A stretch of DNA of 64,000 nt, from NCBI RefSeq assembly GCF_029784155.1, contig NC_073693.1, positions 358,313,825 to 358,377,824 of the forward strand. Direction: 5' to 3'. The stretch is from Uranotaenia lowii (Eukaryota; Arthropoda; Insecta; Diptera; Culicidae). This document shows, piece after piece, positions 23,760 through 32,720 of the stretch; within the stretch, counting starts at the first letter, position 1; every line of letters starts with the position of its first letter. Position numbers and translations under genes: made by a program. The notes under the pieces are model-generated. The model was not told where the DNA came from. It searched no databases and saw only the letters and a list, made by a program, of their open reading frames with translations.

Positions 23760-24634
23760 CTTGTTCTATCGACTAAGTTTTTCTTTAAATATTTGAAGCA
23801 ATTTTATTTTGAAAGTTGGGCGACTATTTATTTCTTTTGATTCATTAGGTAAGTTGTTGTATTTTGTTGGTCCTATGAAGGAAATTCTTCTCTGTCCTAA
23901 AGTAGTTATCGACCGACAACGTTGCAAATAATTCAAACGGCGGGTGTTGTGTGTTCTTATTCCAGTAGTAAAGGTCAGGTTTTTGGATGGTATTTTTTTG
24001 AGTGCAGATTATCGAAAACATACATTATGGTTTGGAAATCACAAAGATCTACTAAAGGTAAAATGTTATGGGAACCGGAAGAGTAAATGAGTTTAGTTGG
24101 GTATAGCATGGGAAGCATGTAAATATTTTTTGGACACCTGTTTTGCAGAGATTGTAATTTTTGTAAAAGTGATTGAGATGCTCTTCCCCAAATTAATATG
24201 AGATAGTGTAATACTGAGTGGATGAATGCATGGTAAAATTTCAACAGAACATGTTGAGGAACAAAGTGTATTAATCTCCAGAGCACTCCACAGAGAGGTG
24301 AAATTCTTTTTTCAAAATATTGTATATGACTTTTTCACGGGAGAGTATTGTCTAAATAAATACCTAAGTATTTGAAGCTATGTACTTCTTGTATGACAAA
24401 CTGGTTCATATATGGGTCCCTGTGTGGTGGTATTACTTTCCTCGACGAGCGAAACAACATATATTTAGTTTTAGCGTAATTTAGTGAGAGGTAAATTGTT
24501 GTTGAAATATGTTGATAGCAGCTTTAAATCGTTTTCCTAGTAATCTATAATAGAACTTGCAGATTTTCCTGAATAGAACAGAGCTGTATCATCAGCGAAA
24601 AGCCTAGCTGTGCCAATTAGTGGAAGATTACTTA
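23760..24634 (-). pseudogene. LINE reverse transcriptase, C-terminal half
   Basis: The minus strand carries the catalytic FADDTAL motif (FADD codons at 24588-24599), the active-site loop that binds metal in reverse transcriptases. Further on it has a region like the thumb and C-terminal segment of CR1/Jockey-group ORF2 (VLHYLILIWGRASQ, LQKLQSLQNR, HNILPLVDL; 23975-24286). Stops appear before the typical C-terminal end near 23760. The upstream part of the same frame was cut away by the Helitron at 24635-25944. The domain order and spacing are otherwise normal for the family. It is not functional as it stands. Confidence 0.8.
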
Positions 24635-25945
24635 TCTATATATATAAAAAGCAATTTCTGTATGTTTGTTTGTTTGTTTGTTCTCGTTTGTTTGTTTGTT
24701 TGTTTGTCCTCTATAGACTCAGCCGTCTTAAGAGCTAGAGAGACTGAAATTTGGCATGGATACTCATTAGGACCAGGAAGGATGAAAAATGTTTTCAGAT
24801 TTTTGGATGACCCCTTCTGAAGGGGGTGTCGTCCATACAAGACAAATATTGTTTTCACGATATTGACGTTAGTTTTCGTCGGATTGTGTTGAAAATTTGC
24901 ACATGAGTGTGTTGAAAGACGTGCAATCGATTTCTGGTGTCAAATTTTGTGTAAGGGGGCAGCCAAAGGGGTCGTCCATATTAACTGTTCGCTGTTTTTG
25001 CGATATTGACGTTATTATACATCGGATTCAGATGAAAATTGGTACACGATAGTTTTGAGTGACGTGCAATCGATTTGAGGTATCCAATTTAGTGTAAGGG
25101 GCCGGCAAAAGGGGTCCATATTAAATTTTCAGTATCTTAGTGATATTGTCGTTTTTATACATCGGATTGGGATGAAAATTTGCACATAGGAGTTTATTAG
25201 GGGCAAATAACTGATTTTCACTTATTCAAACTAAAAATCAGGGGTCGGGCCGAAGCGGTCGTCCATGTTAACTATTCACTGTTGATGCAATATTGTCGTT
25301 ATTATACATCGGATTCAGACGAAAATTGGTACACGAGGGTTTTAGAGAGATGAGCAATGGATTTCAGGTATTCAATTCAGTTTAAGGGGCCGGCAAAGGG
25401 GGTCGTATATATAAACCTTTAAATATTTTTGCAATATTGACGTTATTATACATCGGATTGGGATGAAATTTCAACACGGTGATTTTCAGGGACGGACAAT
25501 CGGTCTCAGATGTCAAATATTTTGCCAGGGGGTCGACGAAAGGGGTCGTCCATATAAATTAATTTTTTACTATTTTTAGCAATATTGACGTTATTATACA
25601 ATGTATTGCTTTGAAAATTTGCACACGGAAGTTTTGAGGGAAGGGCAATCGATTTCAGATATCAAAGTTTATATAAGAGTCCCCGAAAGGGGTTTAGCTT
25701 TTTGGCAATAATTGCGATGTTATGCAATGATTTAGTCGAAATTTATACACGTGGTTTTCGATTCCTAATTTCATATTTAGTAGCAGACGACAGGAAAAGT
25801 TATCAGTCTAATATTTTTGCAATTATTACTTAACAATTAATTCGGAAGTGCAGCTGTAAAATGCTTGGCAATTGACTTTCATACAAACTGTTCATGACAT
25901 ATTCCAAGTTGAAAGCGAAACGGAGTTCGTATGGGATCAGCTAGT
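24634..25945 (+). mobile_element. Non-autonomous Helitron, 1310 bp
   Basis: It starts TCTATATATATAAAAAGC at 24635 and ends CTAG at 25944, flanked by A (24634) and T (25945), which is the Helitron A^T insertion rule. A short hairpin (GCGAA/TTCGT arms) precedes the terminus by about 11 nt. There is no target duplication. Removing it leaves the LINE reading frame uninterrupted across the junction, which confirms both ends to the base. It encodes no Rep/helicase. Confidence 0.93.
24850..25760 (+). repeat. Internal ~143 bp repeats of the Helitron
   Basis: The block AATATTGACGTTATTATACATCGGAT recurs in diverged form near 24858, 25002, 25141, 25286, 25433, 25581 and 25712. Each is followed by GAAAATTTGCACACG-like sequence, a GGGCAATCGATTTCAG-like sequence and GGGGTCGTCCATAT. 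Seven degenerate copies at 131-148 bp spacing. Confidence 0.85.
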
Positions 25946-26445
25946 ATCATTTATATAAAGAAGGAAGAGTAATGGCCCAATGTTACTGCCTTGTGGAACC
26001 CCTATGCCTATATTCCTTAGTTCACTTTTTACTCCTTCAACTATAACAAATTGTTTTCTGTTTTCGAGATAACTTCTGATAATATAATAACTTCTGAGAA
26101 TAATCGGACTATTCCTCTTAGTCCATATTTGTTAAATTTGGCCAGTAAGATGTCATGGTTAAGTGTATCAAAGGCTTTTTTCAAATCTAGAAATAATGCA
26201 CCAACTATGTTCTTAGAATCTATACTAACAATTATGGAATCGACAAGTTCAGAAATCGCGATGAGGGTGCTTGAACCTGCTCTAAACCCGTATTGCATTT
26301 TGTAAAGAACGTTATTTTTATTAAGAAAACTAAGAATTCTATTTATGAGCAATTTCTCAAATATTTTACTAAAAACGCTGTGACTAGATATAGGTCGATA
26401 GTTTTTCACATCTTCAGGATCACCCGATTTAAATATAGGAGTCAC
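25946..26445 (-). pseudogene. LINE reverse transcriptase, palm and fingers
   Basis: The minus strand reads TPIFKSGDPEDVKNYRPIS (26445-26386 region), a GFRAGSST block, and the first catalytic motif LFLDLKKAFDTLNH. A frameshift follows near 26090. Then come [22 protein letters not shown] residues up to the Helitron boundary. These are reverse transcriptase motifs 1-4 of CR1/Jockey-group ORF2, the enzyme that copies LINE RNA at a nicked target. The active copy would be one protein with the segment at 23760-24634. Confidence 0.85.
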
Positions 26446-27125
26446 TTTTGCTGTTTTAAGACCATCGGGAAACTTCCTGATTCTATTATTAAGTTGAAGA
26501 ATTTTTTGAGGATTTGCGAAAAAAGAATGTTGTTATATTTTACTACGCTGGTAGGGAAATAATCTGATCCACAGCTTTTTTTTGTTTTTTAGAGTAAGTA
26601 TGATCGATCTAACTTCAGTTTCCGCAATTGGTTGCAAAAAAAATTTAGTTCCGCACTTCGTTAATATTGACCTTTCAATTGGTATTTCCTGGGCGAAGAT
26701 CTGATCCGATCGGATGATAAATATTTGTTGAACTTATCAGCAACACATTTTTTGTCTGTTATGAGGTTTTCACCTTGCGTGAAATTGATCGATGGAGATG
26801 TTTTAGATTTTCCCAAAAGTTGGTTAATATTTTCCATAGTTTTTTTCCATTGTTTAGAGTGGGGGGTATTGTTCAGTAGACGTTCAAAATATAAACGTTT
26901 GCACGTTTTCTTATCATGGTGTAGTTTTTTTATTAATGTGTTGAAGCATTTCTTTTAGATAGCTATCATTAGGATGTTTTTTTTACACGTTTTAAGTAGT
27001 TGTTCTTCAGTTTTATCAAGGCCAAAGGTCGAAGGACATCCAAGGGGCAATATCTTCCTTTCAAATTTATTTGATTAGATACTGTTTTTGTGCACTGCTT
27101 AAATATGCGATTGTATGGAAAGAAT
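26446..27125 (-). pseudogene. LINE ORF2 upstream segment, degraded
   Basis: Pieces such as NKKSCGSDYFPTSVVKYNN and LFSQILKKFFNLIIESG correspond to the region just before the RT fingers in CR1/Jockey-group LINEs, in a frame different from 26041-26445. The shift is near 26470 and looks like loss of one G in a short run. Further upstream several stops are present. No endonuclease motif is seen. Confidence 0.6.
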
Positions 27126-27185
27126 TTCAAATTAAAAGTGGCCCGTTGTTTCAAAAGGTTGCTCACCCCTGATCTACGCTAAGAC

Positions 27186-27330
27186 TAAGGTTGCCAAAAC
27201 CACAGAAAAATCTATTATTTCACAGATTTTTAAGCAAATTTTCATAAAACAATCTGTGTCACAGAACACAGAGTTTTAGAAACATTCATAGATTTTTAGA
27301 GATTTTTTAAATTGTGTACGTTTAAAAAAA
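27186..27330 (+). repeat. Partial copy of the AAGGTTGCCAAAA MITE family
   Basis: The first 130 bp parallel the left end of the intact copy at 56096-56474, sharing GGTTGCCAAAA, CACAGAAAA, a CTATWATTTCACAG block and ATCTGTGTCACAGAACACAG. The right end is missing, so this copy is truncated. It lies seven bases from the hAT target duplication. Confidence 0.7.
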
Positions 27331-27669
27331 ATTATGTTTTTTGTAAGGATTTGAAGTAGGCGTAGACGGAATCGGACGTATAATTGTTTTCCGCGTGTGT
27401 TAAAATCGTGGTTGGAAAAATATTTGTGTTTTTATGTTTTTCAATAATTGGAGGAATAGTTACACAGGGCAGTTTCCACTTATTGCGAAGCTGGATCAAC
27501 CTGTTAGGCCCTTGAATACCGATGCTGTTTTTCCCGGGACGTCCTAGGGCGAGTGAGCAAGCCTAGTGGGACATAGTGTTGTTCCCAAGGCCGGGTTTGA
27601 CCCAGCGCAGTCCTCTTAGTCAAAATTGGAAAATTAAGAAAGTTGAAGCTAAGTATCCTTTACTTTTTA
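27331..27669. other. Unclassified, with a GC-rich tRNA-like island
   Basis: The 27470-27610 segment is GC-rich and contains GGGTTTGACCCAG, which loosely resembles a pol III B box. I could not place an A box, so I do not call a SINE. Confidence 0.3.
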
Positions 27670-28189
27670 GGGGCCGTCCACATACCACGTGAACAACTTA
27701 GGGGGGGGGGGGGGAGGGGGGTATGGAAATGTCCACGCTTGTCCATGGAGAGGGGGGTAGGGGTTTGGGTCATGTCCACGTGGACATAACTTACTTTCAA
27801 AATATTTTCTAAAGGTGATAAATATTAAGATGTTTAAATCAAAATCTTAAAATTGCAAAGCTTTCCAGTTTAAGTTTGAACAATTAGTAGCTACAAGTGA
27901 TAAATATGATAAATTAAAAATTTAAATTTTTTAAAATTATTTTGTATCAGGAAATTATTATTCAGTTTTTTCTTCAAAATCAGTCATGTCAATAACAAAA
28001 AGGCAAAAAGTGGTGTTTTTCTAACTGTCAAATTATAGGTATTTTAAAAAACTATTTCAAATCTGTCCACGTGGACATCCGGAGAGGGGGGTAAGGGTTA
28101 GCCAAATGTCCACGCTTGTCCACGGACGGGGGAAGAGGGGTCAAAAATCTCATTTTTCTGTCCACGTGGTATCTGAACGGCCCTCTTAG
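27670..28189. mobile_element. GGGGCCGTCC-type MITE, about 515 bp
   Basis: The left end GGGGCCGTCCACATACCACG (from 27670) and the complement of the right end (GGGCCGTTCAGATACCACGT, from 28183 leftward) are inverted relatives over about 25 bp. Inside each end lies G-rich DNA with GTCCACG words. TTAG-like bases flank both ends, but no clean target duplication is visible. It has no coding capacity. The superfamily is uncertain. Confidence 0.7.
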
Positions 28190-28889
28190 TTCATTCTTGA
28201 AACAGAAAATCGATATATTCAAAAAGTTTTAGGATGCACATTAATTGCTTTGAGTAGATATTTAGCATGGAGATTTAGTTTCCCGTACCGTTTGGAAATT
28301 CTAGTTCTTCTTCTACTATCTACTGCTGGACCGCCTGCTGTTTGGGCCGCAGTCCAAGAGCGGAAGGGCCAGTGGCAACCGACTATATGCCCTGAAATTC
28401 TAGTTCAAACTCTAGTTATCATTATTGACCAATTAAATAAATGATAATAAATGTTGACAAATGTCTCAAGTTTTTAAATTTGAAAATTCTTATTTTGCTT
28501 GAATTTAATAAATACATATACAAATTTTTGAAATCATTTGTTTACAAATTTTCAACGTGAAGATTACCAAGATGCCTTGAAGATTCTCGTGCATGCATTG
28601 ATGATAATTGTTTTTATTATTTAAATGTTATTTTGATACATTTCAATTGCAAGTTGTGGTACCTATCATTTTTTTTATCTGAATGAACAGATTTTGAATC
28701 TTTAAAAAAGTGCCATAAAAATGGTAAAACGACTATAATCAAAAGCAAAAAAAAAATATAAATATTTTTTTTAAGTATTTGGTTCCGTATTGCGATTTGC
28801 AAATGGTAACAAGGAAAGATGTAAAACATGAGTAAAAATATGTTTTTTTTTTTGTTTTTGATTATATATTCAAATAGCTTAACTCTATT
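28190..28889. other. Unclassified DNA with one SINE-tail fragment
   Basis: The 28250-28440 segment is slightly GC-richer with a short frame of no known family. A SINE-tail-like string (GTGCCATAAAAATGGTAAAA) lies at about 28706-28726, followed by an A-rich tract. Confidence 0.4.
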
Positions 28890-29080
28890 TTGGGTTTAGT
28901 GGTGGGGATTTGGGCAGGACATCAAACGATCAGACGACTGATATACAATGGATTGTGGGTTCAAGCCAGCCGGAGTATCTCGGCAAATTTGTAATCATGA
29001 ATAGACTACTTAGTTTACTTTTCAGAGTTGCACGAATGCCGCAGAGATGGTAAAGTGTCTCAAATAAAAATTAAAATTAA
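28890..29080 (+). mobile_element. tRNA-like SINE
   Basis: An A-box-like TAGTGGTGGGG at 28897-28907 and a B-box GGTTCAAGCC at 28958-28967 are arranged as in a pol III promoter. They are followed by a tRNA-unrelated body and the tail GCACGAATGCCGCAGAGATGG...TAAAGTGTC, ending in an A-rich TAAAAATTAAAATT stretch. The same tail occurs at five other places in the window, supporting a dispersed family. No target duplication was resolved. Confidence 0.6.
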
Positions 29081-29268
29081 ATTTTCAGGATTCTTTGTTT
29101 GTTTCGAACAGTTGGAAGGGAGTGAGATGAGTCAAACCTGTCCCAAGCCAGTGGTAACGGACCCCTTGGTTGTGCTGCAATAATTGTTGATGAGTTAAGC
29201 ATGAACAATATTTGAATGTGCTGATCGAGACTTCCCGTACCGACACGGGGTCGAAAGACAGTACCGTT

Positions 29269-29397
29269 CATAATTGTATAGAAATTGGAAGCACGCGCAC
29301 TGTCACTTCGACTTTGAACTCTCCATAACTTTTTACTCTGATGATAATTTTTGATCAATTTTTTTGCGTTAAATAGATCAACTATCACACTATTATA
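29269..29397 (-). repeat. Inverted repeat family B, left arm
   Basis: This 129 bp arm is the inverted counterpart of 29645-29773. Shared blocks include TGTGATAGTTGATCTA, ACGCAAAAAAATTGATCAAA, CAGAGTAAAAAGTTATGGA and GTGCGCGTGCTTCCAAT. Identity is about nine in ten by eye. Confidence 0.85.
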
Positions 29398-29644
29398 TCA
29401 TCATTTCTAGGTTCATGCCTGAAATATTGCACCTCGCGTAACTTTTGATCTCATCGATAAAACTTTTCGAAAACTTCAGACATGCTAGCTTTATATTTCA
29501 ACAATCACTCTTGCCAAATTTCAATAAAAAATGTAGCGTAGTTTCAGAGATATTGCAGTTTGAATGAGAAAAGTCCAAAAAGTCCGATTTTCGTAGAATT
29601 ACTGTTTCTCAGGCCACACAAACTCCAGAAAGCTCAAACTTTGT

Positions 29645-29773
29645 TATACAATAGTGTGATAGTTGATCTATCCAACGCAAAAAAATTGATCAAAAAATAT
29701 TATCAGAGTAAAAAGTTATGGAATTTCAAAGTCGAAGTGACGGTGCGCGTGCTTCCAATCTCTATACAATTCT
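29645..29773 (+). repeat. Inverted repeat family B, right arm
   Basis: Mate of the arm at 29269-29397, separated by about 247 bp. Together they could fold into a long stem. The arrangement may be a foldback element or two opposite insertions of one repeat. Confidence 0.85.
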
Positions 29774-32009
29774 GGAAAACTATTAGGATTTCTTATGCAA
29801 TAAAACACGACAAATCGAATGTTTTACTCCGAAAGCGACGAAAACCATTTGATTCCTCGTATTTTTTCACATAAAGAATGGTTGTACTTTCAAGCGAGAC
29901 GTTCTAGCTTGAATTGGGTACCTTTTTTTGGTATCTGGTTTAAACGCCTCAAAATGTTCTACAAAGTTGTTATTCAACTTTTGACTTTGACACCGTGACT
30001 TTGAGTTTACAATGTTTTTTTCCAAATCTTTTGTTTACAAAATCGAAACTAGGAGCTAGGTTTCAAGAAAGTTGGAAAACTACACTGTAAATAAATTATA
30101 TAGCATTTAAAAAAAGAAGGCTTCTCAGGCGAAAGTCGAACCAAAAAACAACTTATCTAGGTGTATTTCTTCTCGATTCCATTACCGATTAGCTCCGAAG
30201 CACCGAAAGGTACCTCGGCATTGATAACGGAAAATTTTCATACCTCCGATTTGTTAGTTTTTCGGTCCAGAGCGGGTTTGGCTACGAGATGGCCGGATGT
30301 GCTGCGTGGTTTCGTCCTGGGTCCGGTTCCGGTTTGGGCTCCATTCACAAAATATTCCAGTGAGGCGAGGAAAGGAAGTGAGCCACCCTCCTCCACTACA
30401 CATAAAACCATTTTAATCCCGCACAACAATGGTCGTTTTATTGACTGGAAACAAACGATTTTCGGTCATGTAATTGAAAATGTTTGTACGGCTTAAGTGA
30501 AACAGAGAACCATTCCTGAGCCGGATTTTTACCACCTTCTCGTCGTGCGAACCCAAACCCACCATCCGGTTCCGTTTCACCGTACAAATTGGCCAACTCG
30601 TTGCCGGTCACGATTTATTTCATCATTGGCAATCACACGAAGGGTACGTCACCACCCACATCAATCGACTCAAAAAATCGCGCTTCGAACCAAAAAAAAA
30701 CCAAAACCCCCAACGATCAATTTCCCTTTCTTTTATTGGAAGGCGTAATCGGATTCCACATCACTCCGAGTTTCGGAAATGGGGAAAAAATCAAATCCAA
30801 TAGGCCCACTTTTAGTTCGTTCATCAAAATCGAGAAATCAACTTCAAAGTCGTTTTGGGTGCCAAAACGATGAACAGCAAAAAAAAAGTAAGAATCTGGA
30901 ATGCCATTGCAGCAGCCGATACCTCCCTCTTTTTTTTTGGGAGGAGTAAAAAAAAGCCAGTGGTTTCCGGTCAATCATCTGCAAATGTCGGTCGAATGTG
31001 AGAGACGGATCCTTGGCTTGGACCCCGGATGGCAACCTCCGGCCTATCGATTCCTACTGCTGCTGATGGCAAAACCACAAACTGATTCGCCGTTGGATGT
31101 TGGAAGCTGATTTGCACTTCATACAAAACGGCCGGCGCTATGAGGAGATGCTCTATTCCGGTTGCTATAATTCCATCATCCGGAAGTGCCGTTCTCGATA
31201 CTCAGAGAATCAGAGCCGGGTGATCGGGATGATTGGAAACATTTCCCCTGTCGAGTTGTCTCATTTATACAGTTCCAGAAGCGGAAATTCAATCGTTTTC
31301 AAAACGGGGTTTGCTTCAACTCAATTAGGTTTATGGTCTTTTCAACGTTTTTATGGAAATTTTAAAACAATATTCATATTCAAATGCGATGAAAGTTTCT
31401 TTGAATATTTTTCTCTCTAAAATGTAGTTAAATCTAGAAGTGTAGTTTAGTAGTTTTGGTAAAATTTTGGCAGTCACTGTATTGAATATTTCCACCAGTA
31501 TCTAGTCGATGGACAGCAGAAGTGCTTGATTCTATTTTGAGCCATTCGCAATTGATGACTTAACTGCTGATTGCGGCAAGCCTGTTTTGATAGAATTGCA
31601 TTGAATAAAAGCTGATAGGTACACTGTTATTGCGATACTATAGCTAAGATGATTTACAGCTTTCAACAAATTGTGCTCGGTTATTTTTGGAACCGAATAA
31701 ATTGATAAACGGAATTAAATTCGAATCACAGTTTGACAGCTCCCATTAAATAGGGTCCAAAGTTGATTTCAAATCTTCATTCTGTACAAATTTTTTAAAA
31801 GTTAGAGAAATTTTTGGGTATAATTGAACTCTAAAACGATACTTGATTCAAATTCGCAACTTTGAAGTTTTATCTAAAACGTAAGAATTTAAACTTTCCT
31901 TGCATTTGGAAATTCTAGAGTTGGAAAATATTAACGCTTATTAAGATTTTTCCTTCAGGTTCAAGTTTAAAGTTTGAGGTTTACAGTGCTGATCATAATT
32001 ATTTAGAAA
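29774..32009. other. Unclassified DNA with a GC-richer block
   Basis: From 30130 to 31330 the composition is balanced and the sequence looks single-copy. It has short overlapping frames on both strands, the longest about 111 codons at 30161-30496, and no domain. The rest is AT-rich. This could be an exon-bearing or regulatory stretch, but I cannot show it. Confidence 0.35.
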
Positions 32010-32125
32010 TGGGAAGTAGTTACGCACACTGTCACTTTGACTTTGACCTTCCAATTCTTTACTTTCATGATAACTTTTGTTCAAATTTAATGTGTTAGAT
32101 AAATCAACAATCACAGCGTTATTTC
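32010..32125 (-). repeat. Inverted repeat family B, third partial copy
   Basis: Contains GCACACTGTCACTTTGACTT, a CTTTACTTTCATGATAACTT-like block and ATAAATCAACAATCACA, in the orientation of the arm at 29269-29397 but more diverged. Confidence 0.65.
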
Positions 32126-32720
32126 ACAAGATTTGAGCTTTCTAAAGCATGTGTGGCCTGAAAATTATGTATAAAATGCTTACTTGAGCTAGAATGAGAT
32201 TAAAAATTGATCAATTTGAAACTCGTAATTTTTAGTCAAAAATTGATCAGTCTTTTAACAACAATTTGTGCAGAAATTGGAATTCGATTTTTTTCGAATT
32301 TAGATTTAGTGGGTAATCAAATTCGGACTCAGAAATTCCTGTTTAGTTTTCAGAATAACAATTCATGTCAAAACTTAGATCAAGCAAAACTTGCAAGATC
32401 TACGAATTCTGACTGAATTCCCGAGCAAACTGTGAAGTTAAAATTATACCTAATTTTGCTATCATGACTTAAAAATGAGCTTTGGTATCATTTTTCCCGA
32501 ATAAAGGTGGTAAAATTGGATCTCAACTTTCATGTACAGAATCCTCAATTCCTTCAAAGTTAGGTTTAAAAAGGTGTAACATCAGCTTTCAAAATAATGA
32601 AACACATTGAAAAATTTACAGAGGGATTTAAAATGTGGATCGAAGACGTGCCAAAAAAAAAAACCGGAAAAAATAACATCTTTTTCGAAGCAAATTCAAC
32701 AAAAGTGTGTAACTTTGGCT
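32126..32720. other. AT-rich DNA before the second 9 bp array
   Basis: No gene. Frames that start here at 32597 and 32607 owe their length only to the array that follows. Confidence 0.5.

Larger units (their letters stand above)
23390..27125 (-). mobile_element. CR1/Jockey-group LINE, 5'-truncated
   Basis: The minus strand encodes non-LTR reverse transcriptase segments (separate entries). No apurinic endonuclease domain precedes them, so the copy is 5'-truncated, as is common for target-primed insertions. The 3' end is set near 23390, where the minus strand reaches an A-rich run (ATCATAAAAAAAATC). The 5' limit is approximate (26960-27125). Confidence 0.8.
22410..27179. mobile_element. hAT-superfamily element with nested insertions
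   Basis: The inverted ends CAGGGATGAGCAAC (22418-22431) and CAGGGGTGAGCAAC (complement of 27158-27171) match at 13 of 14 bases and start with CAG, as in hAT elements. The flanking octamer ATCTACGC is perfectly duplicated (22410-22417 and 27172-27179). The 4754 bp span holds a 5'-truncated LINE on the minus strand, which itself contains a Helitron. hAT-specific DNA is about 22418-23390 plus the last ~50 bp at the right; no transposase remains. Confidence 0.9.

Noticed and set aside
27470..27610. tRNA gene or SINE from a B-box-like GGGTTTGACCC
   Set aside because: No A box and no cloverleaf could be placed.
30161..30496. 111-codon frame in a GC-richer block
   Set aside because: No recognisable family and equally open overlapping frames; kept only as an unclassified block.
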